Below, one piece after another: positions 51,400 through 61,397 of a stretch of 64,000 nucleotides of DNA. The position numbers were made by a program, and so were the translations under genes. Under the pieces are notes generated by a model, which searched no databases, was not told the origin of the DNA, and saw nothing but the letters and a program-made list of their open reading frames with translations. Source of the DNA: JADJVL01 sp039812765 (GTDB taxonomy: Bacteria; Acidobacteriota; Holophagae; Holophagales; Holophagaceae); assembly GCA_039812765.1 (NCBI GenBank), contig JBDIBF010000005.1, positions 8,411 to 72,410 on the forward strand, read 5' to 3'. The stretch's first letter is position 1, and each line of letters starts with the position of its first letter.

Positions 51400-53213
51400 C
51401 GCGCGGCCCCCTTCCCCGCGGCCTCGAGCACGCGGCTAGGGCCGAGGAGGCCCTCGAAGGCCTTGATGAGCTCGGAGCGGTAGAAGGCCTTCACGTTCGG
51501 GTCCGCCACGAAGGGCGTCATCATCACGCTGCGCAGGACCAGCAGCTCCGAGCCCGCCCGCCAGGCCTTGGCCGGCACGCCGAGGCGGCGGAGGAAGGGC
51601 ACCGGCGCCAGGCCGTGGGTCGTGCGCGTGAGCTTCGTGGACGTGAGCGCGAAGCCCCCGGAGAGGGAGGGCGGGAACTGGGAGAGCACCATCTCATTCA
51701 GGGCGTTCACCCGGTGGAGCGTGGACGTCTCGGTGTGGCCGAAGGCGTAGAGGAGGACGTCCAGGTCCGGAGTCTCGAAGACCCGGCACACGTAGTCCCC
51801 GAAGACGCGGTTGTCCAGCAGCTCCGCGAGGCCGCGGCTGGCCCGGAAGGACTCCTCGAGGATGGCGCCGTAGCCGTCCTCGTCCAGGGGCACCGCGCGG
51901 TGGGCCAGCCAGACCGCGCTGGCGGCGGCGCCGGGCTTGCTGCCCTCCAGGATGTAGCTGCCCAGGTGGTCGCTCTCCTCCTCGGGGTTGATGTAGGCGG
52001 CGCGCTGGGTGGTGACGCCCCGCATCTCGCCGTCACGGAGCACGAGCGCCCCGGCGGGATAGGGGATGAAACCCAGCTTGTGGGGATCCACGGTGACGCT
52101 GTCGGCGCCGGGCACCGCGGCCAGGGCGTCATGGAGGCCGGGCCGCACCGCCAGGGTGGCCTGCATCTCCGCGAGCTCCCGGAAGCCGCCGTCCCGGCGC
52201 CGGAAGAGGGCCCGGGCGTAGCCGCCATAGGCCGCGTCCAGATGCACGAAGAACCAGCGGCCATGGCGTTCGGCGTGGCGGCGGCGGACTTCCAGGATGC
52301 CGTCCACGGGATCCACGCCCCCGCCCTCGGTGGTGCCGACGATGCCCACCACCGCGAGCACGGGGACGCCTTCCGCGGCCAGCTCGTCGAGCCGCTGCTC
52401 CAGGGCCTCCAGGTCAAGGCGCAGCTCCGCGTCCACGGGGATCGTCTCCAGGCGGTCCTCCCCGAGGCCGAGGATGTTCACCGCCTTGCGCCAGGAGTAG
52501 TGGGCCATGGCGGACACCAGCACGCGGAAGGCGCCGCCCTTGCGCACCGCCCCGGACAGCGGCGGCAGGGTGCGATGCAGGTCCAGCAGGTCCTCGGTCC
52601 GCAGGCGCCCCAGGAGCTTCTCCGGAGGCAGCCCCGCGAGCGGGTTGCCCGCGGCGTCCCGCAGGGGTGGCAGGGCGCCGCTCCGGGGAAGCCGCAGCGG
52701 CGCGAGGGCGAGGTTGCGGTAGATCCAGAGGGCCTCGAGGTTCGCCACCGTCCCGCCGGAGCAGAGGTGTCCCCAGGCCCGGGCCGGGTCGAAGCCCAGC
52801 AGCTCCGCGAGGTCCGCCGCGACCTCCTCCTCCAGCTGGCTGGTGACCGGGCTGCCCTCCGCCGCGACATTGTTGGGGTTGTACAGCATCGCCGCGAGGT
52901 AGCCCACCTGCGCGGGGATCAGCGTGTCCCCCATCATGTGGCCGAGGTAGCGCGGAGAGTGGCAGGGCACCGAGCCCTTCAGCCGGGCCAGCAGCTTGCG
53001 CAGCGCCGCGGAGAGCGCGGTCTGGGTGTTCACGAAGCCCGCCTCGGTCTGCCGGAAGGGGTCCACGGCGTCGGGATCATCGGAGCAGAGGCCCCGCCGC
53101 CAGTAGACGTGGTCCCGCAGGGCCTCGACGAAGGCCCGCTCGAGGACCTCGGCGTTCTGGCCCTGGGGGCCGAGGAAGAGGGCTCGGGGATCCACTGCGG
53201 TCTGCAGGGCCAT
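51396..53213 (-). CDS. PLP-dependent amino-acid decarboxylase
   Basis: A 605-residue group II decarboxylase related to glutamate, tyrosine and aromatic amino-acid decarboxylases. The PLP lysine is K379 in VDPHKLGFIPYPAG; FVHLDAAYGG holds the aspartate that contacts the cofactor. It is longer than average by inserts near 200. The frame is open up to 54431, crossing narC, but the ATG at 53213 has GGAGG 10 bases ahead and is the correct start. It is coupled to the YwiC-like gene. Why it sits in a nitrate block is unclear; an acid-consuming role or amine production is possible. Confidence 0.87.
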   Translation of the reverse strand: MALQTAVDPRALFLGPQGQNAEVLERAFVEALRDHVYWRRGLCSDDPDAVDPFRQTEAGFVNTQTALSAALRKLLARLKGSVPCHSPRYLGHMMGDTLIPAQVGYLAAMLYNPNNVAAEGSPVTSQLEEEVAADLAELLGFDPARAWGHLCSGGTVANLEALWIYRNLALAPLRLPRSGALPPLRDAAGNPLAGLPPEKLLGRLRTEDLLDLHRTLPPLSGAVRKGGAFRVLVSAMAHYSWRKAVNILGLGEDRLETIPVDAELRLDLEALEQRLDELAAEGVPVLAVVGIVGTTEGGGVDPVDGILEVRRRHAERHGRWFFVHLDAAYGGYARALFRRRDGGFRELAEMQATLAVRPGLHDALAAVPGADSVTVDPHKLGFIPYPAGALVLRDGEMRGVTTQRAAYINPEEESDHLGSYILEGSKPGAAASAVWLAHRAVPLDEDGYGAILEESFRASRGLAELLDNRVFGDYVCRVFETPDLDVLLYAFGHTETSTLHRVNALNEMVLSQFPPSLSGGFALTSTKLTRTTHGLAPVPFLRRLGVPAKAWRAGSELLVLRSVMMTPFVADPNVKAFYRSELIKAFEGLLGPSRVLEAAGKGAAR

Positions 53214-53300
53214 GGCAGTCACGCCTCCAACTCGGTCCCGGGGAGCGGGACGGCCGTCCCGGGGTCCGGTCCGGCTCCTCCTACTCTGTGCAGGGGCGGC

Positions 53301-53314
53301 GTGACCAAGGTCAA
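53301..53314. promoter_or_regulatory. GTGA-N6-TCAA site upstream of the decarboxylase (CRP/FNR-like)
   Basis: GTGACCAAGGTCAA at 53301-53314, one mismatch from GTGA-N6-TCAC and with the TCAA half typical of FNR. It lies 88 bases before the decarboxylase ATG. Confidence 0.4.
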
Positions 53315-53417
53315 AGGCCCCCGCAAAACCCCATTCACCCATCACAACCCTTCCTGCACAAAGCCGGCCTCGCCCTCCGGAAGCGGCTGGAGGGGGCCCG
53401 AAAAATATTTCAGACCT

Positions 53418-53433
53418 AGTGATCTTAATCACT
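53418..53433. promoter_or_regulatory. AGTGAT-N4-ATCACT site upstream of narC (CRP/FNR-like)
   Basis: AGTGATCTTAATCACT has perfect 6-base arms and the form GTGA-N6-TCAC. It resembles the FNR box TTGAT-N4-ATCAA with G in place of one T. An AT-rich tract lies just upstream. It would suit activation of the nar operon under anoxia, 155 bases before the narC ATG. Confidence 0.65.
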
Positions 53434-53588
53434 GAAAGGCCGCCGGAGGCCCCGCTAACTTCTTCGGAACGCGCCGCAGGCTTGCAGGAGCCACCGGAGC
53501 GGGTCCTCCCGCGGGATGTCCTTCCGCGCCGAGGGGCCACGACAGCACGAGACCACGCCGCTCCGGCGGCCAACTCGGGGAGGATGGG

Positions 53589-54389
53589 ATGCTCCGCCAC
53601 TTCAGGACCACCGCCTGGTGCCTCGCGCTCGCCGCGGGGACGAGCCTGGCCGCCCAGGACGCGGAGGCGCTGTTCCGCAAGAGCTGCATGAGCTGCCACA
53701 CCATCGGCGCGGGGGCCAAGACCGGCCCCGACCTGAAGGGCGTGCTCCAGCGGCGCCCTCGGGAGTGGGCCCTGGGCTTTATTCAGGGCCCAAGCTCCTA
53801 TTTCGACAAGGGGGACGCCACCGCGCTCCAGCTCCTCAAGGAAATGAACAACGTCAAGATGCCGGACCTCGGCATCAGCGCGGCGGACGCCGACGCCCTC
53901 CTCAAGCTCATCGACGAGCTGACCAAGAGCGGCAAGGTGCTCGGCAGCAAGGGCATCGACCGGCCTCCGACGGCCCTCGACCTCCAGAAGGGGAAGCTGA
54001 TGTTCGAGGGGCGCCTGCGCTTCGCCGGCGGCGGACCGGCCTGCATCTCCTGCCACACCGCCAGCGGCGCCGGCCTCGTCGGCGGCGGCCTCCTGGGCCC
54101 GCAGCTCAACGCGGCCCCCGGGAAGTACGGGAAGAACCTCGCCACCACCATCGAGAACCCGGCCTTCCCGACCATGGTGAACGTCTTCGCCAAGAAGGCC
54201 CTGACGCCGGAGGAGGCCTTCCAGGTGGCCTCCTTCCTCCACAGCGTCGGGACCCAGCCCGCCCCGAAGAAGGACATCCTCTTCCCCATCGTGGGCCTCG
54301 TCGGCCTGGTGGGGAGCCTCGAGCTCGGCCGGCGCTTCGGCCGGAAGCGATTCCGCGGCGTGCGGAAGAACCTCACCCCGAAAGCGTAG
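53589..54389 (+). CDS. dihaem cytochrome c, NarC-like
   Basis: A 266-residue exported cytochrome with two haem sites, CMSCH (residues about 33-37) and CISCH (about 154-158), and a membrane helix near the C-terminus (LFPIVGLVGLVGSLELG). A signal peptide covers residues 1-22. Its place directly before narG recalls the dihaem NarC of Thermus, which helps anchor and feed NarGHI. GGGGAGG precedes the ATG at 53589. The gap to narG is 10 bases. Confidence 0.88.
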   Translation: MLRHFRTTAWCLALAAGTSLAAQDAEALFRKSCMSCHTIGAGAKTGPDLKGVLQRRPREWALGFIQGPSSYFDKGDATALQLLKEMNNVKMPDLGISAADADALLKLIDELTKSGKVLGSKGIDRPPTALDLQKGKLMFEGRLRFAGGGPACISCHTASGAGLVGGGLLGPQLNAAPGKYGKNLATTIENPAFPTMVNVFAKKALTPEEAFQVASFLHSVGTQPAPKKDILFPIVGLVGLVGSLELGRRFGRKRFRGVRKNLTPKA

Positions 54390-54399
54390 GGAGACCGCG

Positions 54400-57300
54400 A
54401 TGACCACGCAGAGCCACTGGATCACCGACATCGTCGATCCCGAGAAGCGCTCCTGGGAGGAGTTCTACCGGAACCGCTGGCAGCACGACAAGGTCGTGCG
54501 CAGCACCCACGGCGTGAACTGCACCGGCAGCTGTTCGTGGAACATCTACGTGAAGGAGGGCATCGTCACCTGGGAGTTCCAGGCGGTGGACTACCCCGAG
54601 CTGGAGAAGGACATCCCGCCCTACGAGCCCCGGGGCTGCCAGCGCGGCATCAGCTTCTCCTGGTACCTCTACAGCCCCATCCGCGTGAAGTACCCCTACA
54701 TGCGCGGCGCCCTCATGGACCTCTGGGACGAGGCCCTGGGCAAGTACGGCGACCCCGTAGACGCATGGGCCGCCATCCAGGCCGATCCCGAGCAGCGCAA
54801 GCGGTACCAGACGGCCCGGGGCAAGGGCGGCTTCCGCCGCACGTCCTGGGCCAAGGTGCTGGAGGTCATCGCCGCCGCCAACATCCACACGGTGAAGACC
54901 CACGGGCCGGACCGGGTGGTGGGCTTCAGCCCCATCCCGGCCATGTCCATGCTCAGCTACGCCGCCGGCTCGCGGTACCTGCAGCTCCTGGGTGGCGTGA
55001 ACCTGAGCTTCTACGACTGGTACTGCGACCTTCCACCCAGCTCCCCGGAGATGTGGGGCGAGCAGACGGACGTGAATGAGAGCGCCGACTGGTACAACGC
55101 CAAGTTCCTGGCGGTGATGGGCTCGAACCTCAACATGACCCGCACGCCGGACTGCCACTTCGCAGCCGAGGCCCGCCACAACGGCACGAAGATGGTGGTC
55201 TTCAGCCCCGACTTCAACCAGGTGGCCAAGTACGCCGACGAGTGGATGGCCCTGCACCAGGGCCAGGACGGCGCCTTCTGGATGGCCGTCAACCACGTGA
55301 TCCTCAGCGAGGCCCACCACCGCGACCAGGTGCCGTACTTCCTCGACTACACCAAGAAGTACACCGACTCCCCCTTCCTGGTGGAGCTGCACCCCGTGGA
55401 GGGCGGCTACCGCCCCGGCCAGATGCTCCGCGCCGGGCGCCTCGCCCGCTACCAGGACGTGGAGAACCCCGAGTGGAAGTTCCTCATGTGGGACGAGGTG
55501 GAGGCCCGGCCGAAGATGCCCAAGGGCTCCATGGGCGACCGCTGGGGCACCAAGCAGGGCATGTGGAACCTCCTCCTCCAGGACGGCAAGGACGACACCG
55601 CCATCAACCCCGCCCTGACCCTCCTGGGCCAGGACCCGGTCCAGGTTCAGTTCGACGACTTCGCCGCGGACAGGACCTCCTTCCGTGGCGTGCCGGCCCG
55701 GAGGATCGCCCTGGCCGACGGCTCCGAGGCGCTGGTGGCCACCATCTACGACCTGCTGATGGCCCAGTTCGGGGTGGCGCGGGACCTGCCCGGGGACTAT
55801 CCCAAGAATTTCGACGACGAGGCCGCGCCCTACACGCCGGCCTGGCAGGAGAAGCACACGGGCCTCTCCCGCAAGGACTGCCTGCGCTTCGCCCGCGAGT
55901 GGGCCCGCACCGCCAAGCACACCCAGGGCAAGTGCATGGTCATCATCGGGGCCGGCATCAACCACTGGTACCACAACAACCTGATCTACCGCGCCGCCCA
56001 GCTCGCCCTGGCCTTCTGCGGCTGCGTGGGCCGCAACGGCGGCGGGCTCGCCCACTACGTCGGCCAGGAGAAGCTGGCCATGGTGGGTAGCTGGACCGCC
56101 ATCGCCATGGCGAAGGACTGGAGCCCCACCAGCCGCCTCATGAACGGCCCCTCCTTCCACTACGTCAACAGCGACCAGTGGCGCTACGAGCGCGAGTTCA
56201 GCCAGTACCATCCGACGCCGGACGGCAGCGCCCTCACCCAGGGCCACACCATGAACATGCAGACCCTGGCCGCGCGCCTGGGCTGGCTGCCCTGCTACCC
56301 CCAGTTCGACCGCAACCCCATGCACCTCGTGACCGAGGCCAAGGCCGCCGGCGCCAAGGACGAGGCGGGCGTGGTGGACTACACCGTCCAGCAGCTCAAG
56401 GACCGCAAGCTGAAGTTCGCCATGGAGGACCCCGACGCCCCCGAGAACTGGCCGCGGGTCTGGTTCATCTGGCGCGGCAACGCCATCGGCACCTCGGCCA
56501 AGGGCCATGAGTTCTTCCTCAAGCACTACCTGGGCACCCACACCAACGCCATCGCCGAGGAGGTCGCCGAGGGGACGCTCAAGGACGTCGTGTGGCGGCC
56601 CGCGGCCACCGGCAAGTACGACCTGGTGGTGGACCTGAACTTCCGCATGGACACCAGCGCCCTCTACAGCGACATCGTGCTGCCCACGGCCTCCTGGTAC
56701 GAGAAGTGCGACCTCAACACCACGGACATGCACGGGTTCATCAACCCGCTCTCCGCGGCCGTGCCCCCGGTCTGGGAGTCCAAGAGCGACTGGGAGATCT
56801 TCAAGGCCGTCGCCAAGCGCGTGAGCGAGCTCTCGGGCAAGCACCTCCCCGACCCCGTGGAGGACCTGGTGGCCACGCCCCTCAGCCACGACAGCGCCGG
56901 GGAGATCGCCCAGCCCACCATCAAGGACTGGATGGCCGGCGAATGCGAGGCCATCCCGGGCAAGACCATGCCGGCCATGAAGGTGGTCACCCGCGAGTAC
57001 ACCAAGATCTTCGACCGCTTCTGCGCCTTCGGACCCAAGGTGAAGGACGGCCTGGGCGCCCACGGCGTGAAGTACCCGGTGGCCGACCTGTACGAGAAGT
57101 ACGCGAAGGAGAACCCGAACGAGCTGGTGGACGGCCACCTCTGCCCCAGCCTCCGGGAGGACGTGGACGCGGCCAACGTGCTGCTCTACTTCGCCCCCGA
57201 GGCCAACGGCGAGCTGGCCTACCGCGCCTATGAATACATGGAGCAGCGGACGGGCGTGCCCCTCAAGGACCTGGGCGAGAAGAACCGGGGGGTCACGCGG

Positions 57301-58017
57301 ACCTACAAGGAACTGCAGGCCCAGCCTCGGCGCGTCATCAACAGCCCCATCTGGTCCGGCATCGTGGACGAGAAGCGCCCCTACTCGCCCTTCACCTACA
57401 ACGTGGAGCGCATGGTGCCCTGGCGCACGCTGACGGGCCGCCAGCACCTCTACCTGGACCACGAGGGCTACATCGCCTTCGGCGAGCACCTGCCCACCTA
57501 CAAGCCGACGCCCCCGGCCCAGGTGCTGGGCGACATCAAGCTCAGCAAGGAGGTGGGCCCCACCGCCCGGCTGAACCTGCTCACGCCCCACGGGAAGTGG
57601 CACATCCACTCCACCTACGGCGACACCGAGCGCATGCTCACGCTCTCCCGCGGGGTGGAGCCGCTCTGGCTCAGCGAGGAGGACGCCCGGGCCATCGGCA
57701 TCCAGGACAACGACTGGGTGGAGGTGCACAACGACAACGGCGCCGTGGTCACCCGCGCCAACGTCTCCGCCCGCATCCCCAAGGGGGCGTGCATCATCTA
57801 CCACGCCACCGAGCGCACCTACTCCGTGCCGAAATCCGAGACCCGCGGCTACCGCCGGGCCGGCATGAACAACAGCCTCACCCGGGCGCGCCTGAAGCCC
57901 AACCTCATGCTCGGCGGCTACGGCCAGTTCACCTACCACTTCAACTACTGGGGTCCCACGGGCGTGAACCGGGAGACCACCGTCTACGTGCGCAAGCTCG
58001 GTCAGCTCGTCTGGTAA
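54400..58017 (+). CDS. narG: respiratory nitrate reductase, alpha subunit
   Basis: A 1205-residue catalytic subunit, of normal length. The N-terminal iron-sulfur site has a histidine and cysteines in HGVNCTGSCSW, and the molybdenum ligand is D210 in WYCDLPPSSP, followed by WGEQTDVNESADWYN and GSNLNMTRTPD, as in E. coli NarG. There is no complete Tat signal (the start is MTTQSHWITDIVDPEKRSW), so it is on the cytoplasmic side, reducing nitrate to nitrite. It is followed by narH after 10 bases. Confidence 0.97.
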   Translation: MTTQSHWITDIVDPEKRSWEEFYRNRWQHDKVVRSTHGVNCTGSCSWNIYVKEGIVTWEFQAVDYPELEKDIPPYEPRGCQRGISFSWYLYSPIRVKYPYMRGALMDLWDEALGKYGDPVDAWAAIQADPEQRKRYQTARGKGGFRRTSWAKVLEVIAAANIHTVKTHGPDRVVGFSPIPAMSMLSYAAGSRYLQLLGGVNLSFYDWYCDLPPSSPEMWGEQTDVNESADWYNAKFLAVMGSNLNMTRTPDCHFAAEARHNGTKMVVFSPDFNQVAKYADEWMALHQGQDGAFWMAVNHVILSEAHHRDQVPYFLDYTKKYTDSPFLVELHPVEGGYRPGQMLRAGRLARYQDVENPEWKFLMWDEVEARPKMPKGSMGDRWGTKQGMWNLLLQDGKDDTAINPALTLLGQDPVQVQFDDFAADRTSFRGVPARRIALADGSEALVATIYDLLMAQFGVARDLPGDYPKNFDDEAAPYTPAWQEKHTGLSRKDCLRFAREWARTAKHTQGKCMVIIGAGINHWYHNNLIYRAAQLALAFCGCVGRNGGGLAHYVGQEKLAMVGSWTAIAMAKDWSPTSRLMNGPSFHYVNSDQWRYEREFSQYHPTPDGSALTQGHTMNMQTLAARLGWLPCYPQFDRNPMHLVTEAKAAGAKDEAGVVDYTVQQLKDRKLKFAMEDPDAPENWPRVWFIWRGNAIGTSAKGHEFFLKHYLGTHTNAIAEEVAEGTLKDVVWRPAATGKYDLVVDLNFRMDTSALYSDIVLPTASWYEKCDLNTTDMHGFINPLSAAVPPVWESKSDWEIFKAVAKRVSELSGKHLPDPVEDLVATPLSHDSAGEIAQPTIKDWMAGECEAIPGKTMPAMKVVTREYTKIFDRFCAFGPKVKDGLGAHGVKYPVADLYEKYAKENPNELVDGHLCPSLREDVDAANVLLYFAPEANGELAYRAYEYMEQRTGVPLKDLGEKNRGVTRTYKELQAQPRRVINSPIWSGIVDEKRPYSPFTYNVERMVPWRTLTGRQHLYLDHEGYIAFGEHLPTYKPTPPAQVLGDIKLSKEVGPTARLNLLTPHGKWHIHSTYGDTERMLTLSRGVEPLWLSEEDARAIGIQDNDWVEVHNDNGAVVTRANVSARIPKGACIIYHATERTYSVPKSETRGYRRAGMNNSLTRARLKPNLMLGGYGQFTYHFNYWGPTGVNRETTVYVRKLGQLVW

Positions 58018-58027
58018 GGGGGACGCC

Positions 58028-59517
<1,490 letters not shown>

Positions 59518-59518
<1 letters not shown>

Positions 59519-60129
59519 TGTTCCTCAACTTCGGCTTCATCGCCCGCATCGCGCCCCTCCTCGAGTACCCCACCGAGGCGACGCGGGGCCAGGCCATCGC
59601 CCTCGCCGAGTCCATGAAGTGGTACGCGGAGATCTGGGAGGACCTGCTGGAGGCCTTCGCCCTCCACGTCCAGCTCGGCTCCCTGCAGGAGCTGGAGGAG
59701 ACCTACACCCAGGCCTTCGACATGAACCCGAGCTGCAGCCTGGACCTGGGCTGGCACCTCTTCGGCGAGACCTACAAGCGCGGCTCCTTCATGGCGAACC
59801 TCCGCCAGAGCCACCGGGAGCACGGCATCGAGGAGGGCTCCAACCTGCCGGACCACCTGCCCACGGTGCTGCGGCTGCTGCCGGCCCTGGATCCCGCCGA
59901 CGCGCGGGACCTCACCCGGGACTGCATCCTGCCGGCCCTCGAGAAGCTCCGCCCGAAGCTGGAGGGCGCGGCGCCCTACGACCACCTCCTGGAATCCCTG
60001 GAGCTGATGCTCCGCGCCCTGGCGCCGGCGCCGGAGGCCCCCGCCATGGGCGCCGACCACGCCTGCACGTGCAGCCACGACCACGCGAACGGCCACGGCT
60101 TCCGTGGCCCGGAGGCGAACCATGCCTAA
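59518..60129 (+). CDS. narJ: nitrate reductase assembly chaperone
   Basis: A 203-residue NarJ/TorD-family chaperone that helps insert the cofactor into NarG and is absent from the finished enzyme. The helix-rich core includes LEETYTQAFDMNPSCSLDLG and NLPDHLPTVLRLLP, which are the family signatures. The end is unusual, with cysteines and many histidines (CTCSHDHANGHG). It starts at the ATG that shares its A with the narH stop, and narI begins inside its last 8 bases. Confidence 0.92.
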
Positions 60130-60814
60130 CAGCTTCCTCAACACCTTCCTCTTCGTGGGCCTGCCCTACATCGCCCTGGCCCTGGCCATCGGCGTGGGCA
60201 TCCTGCGCTTCACCTCCAGGCCCTTCAGCTACTCCAGCCTGAGCAGCCAGTTCCTGGAGAACGAGCAGCTCTTCTGGGGCTCGAACTTCTTCCACTGGGG
60301 CCTGGTCTGGGTGCTGGGCGGCCACCTCACGGGCTTCCTCTTCCCCAAGACCATCCTCTGGTGGAACTCGAACCCCCTGCGCCTGTTCATCCTCGAGAGC
60401 ACGGCGCTCATCGGCGCGCTGCTGGCCCTCTTCGGCGTCTGCTCCCTCATGGTCCGGCGCTTCTACAACCCGCGGGTCGTCGCGGTGACCACGCCCATGG
60501 ACCGGGTGCTCCTCACGCTGCTCCTCATCCAGATCGCCACGGGCATCGACACGGCCCTGCGCTACCGCTGGGGCTCCTCCTGGTACGCCAGCGCCGCCGT
60601 CCCGTACCTGCGCAGCGTGCTCCTGCTCGCCCCCCGCCCCGAGTTCATCGTCTCCCTGCCCTGGGGACCGAAGCTCCACATGGTGTCGGGCTTCCTGGTG
60701 TTCCTGGCCATCCCCTTCACCCGCCTCGTCCACTTCCTGGTGGTCCCGGTCTGGTACCTGTGGCGCAGGCCCCAGCTCGTGATCTGGAACCGCCGCAGCG
60801 GCGCGCGGAGCTGA
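60122..60814 (+). CDS. narI: respiratory nitrate reductase, gamma subunit (cytochrome b)
   Basis: A 230-residue membrane cytochrome with five helices that oxidises menaquinol and passes electrons to NarH. Histidines in NFFHWGLVWVLGGH and LHMVSGFLVFLAIPFTRLVH are the four haem ligands. GGAGG stands 8 bases before the ATG at 60122; this start overlaps narJ by 8 bases. The stop is followed after 1 base by the pentahaem cytochrome gene. Confidence 0.95.
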   Translation: MPNSFLNTFLFVGLPYIALALAIGVGILRFTSRPFSYSSLSSQFLENEQLFWGSNFFHWGLVWVLGGHLTGFLFPKTILWWNSNPLRLFILESTALIGALLALFGVCSLMVRRFYNPRVVAVTTPMDRVLLTLLLIQIATGIDTALRYRWGSSWYASAAVPYLRSVLLLAPRPEFIVSLPWGPKLHMVSGFLVFLAIPFTRLVHFLVVPVWYLWRRPQLVIWNRRSGARS

Positions 60815-60815
60815 C

Positions 60816-61388
60816 ATGCAGCTGCGCACCACCCTCCTCGCCTCGGGGGTCGGCGCCGTCCTGGCCGCCTTCGTGGGCTTCTCCACGGCGGAGCTCCGCC
60901 TGACCGGGGACCACTCCGGCTACCAGCCCCAGCAGCCCATCGCCTACTCCCACCGGGTCCACGCCGGGGAGAACCGCATGGACTGCCAGTTCTGCCACAC
61001 CGCCGCCGAGAAGGGCCGCCACGCCGGCATCCCGCCCCTCAGCACCTGCATGAAGTGCCACGAGAAGATCGTGAACCGCCCCGGCTCCAAGGAGCCCAGC
61101 CCCGAGATCGCGAAACTCACGAAGGCCTTCCAGGAGGGGCGGAACGTCGAATGGGCGCGCATCCACCGCCTGCCCGCCTTCGTCTACTTCGACCACAGCC
61201 GCCACATCGGCGCCGGGGTCGCGTGCCAGAACTGCCATGGCGAGATCCAGACCATGGACGCGGTCTACCAGGCCAAGGCCCTGACCATGGGCGAGTGCCT
61301 GACCTGCCACCGCGACACCAACCAGAAGTCCCTGCAGTCCGGGAAGCCCGCCGCGGCCCCCACCGACTGCTCGGCCTGCCACCACTGA
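60816..61388 (+). CDS. actA: pentahaem cytochrome c, ActA-like
   Basis: A 190-residue exported cytochrome with five CxxCH haem sites (CQFCH, CMKCH, CQNCH, CLTCH, CSACH) and extra histidines for bis-His ligation. An N-terminal hydrophobic segment (about 5-25) is a signal anchor. Five haems in this size, and the ActB-like gene 9 bases later, fit the ActA subunit of alternative complex III, a menaquinol-to-cytochrome c oxidoreductase. It starts 1 base after the narI stop, so it is surely in the nar transcript. Confidence 0.85.
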   Translation: MQLRTTLLASGVGAVLAAFVGFSTAELRLTGDHSGYQPQQPIAYSHRVHAGENRMDCQFCHTAAEKGRHAGIPPLSTCMKCHEKIVNRPGSKEPSPEIAKLTKAFQEGRNVEWARIHRLPAFVYFDHSRHIGAGVACQNCHGEIQTMDAVYQAKALTMGECLTCHRDTNQKSLQSGKPAAAPTDCSACHH

Positions 61389-61397
61389 GGAGATCCG

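Larger units (their letters stand above)
53214..53588. other. 375-base divergent control region between the decarboxylase and narC
   Basis: No gene is seen. It holds two CRP/FNR-like palindromes, one on each side (53301-53314 and 53418-53433), and an AT-rich tract, AAAAATATTT at 53401-53410, unusual for this genome. The left half should serve the decarboxylase and the right half the narC-narGHJI-act operon. Confidence 0.6.

Noticed and set aside
51396..54431. A single 1011-residue reading frame covering the decarboxylase and the DNA opposite narC
   Set aside because: The part upstream of 53213 has no family match, crosses the divergent control region and lies opposite narC; the decarboxylase starts at 53213.
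54400..54500. Tat signal on NarG, which would place nitrate reduction outside the membrane
   Set aside because: The start of NarG has no twin-arginine pair followed by a hydrophobic stretch.
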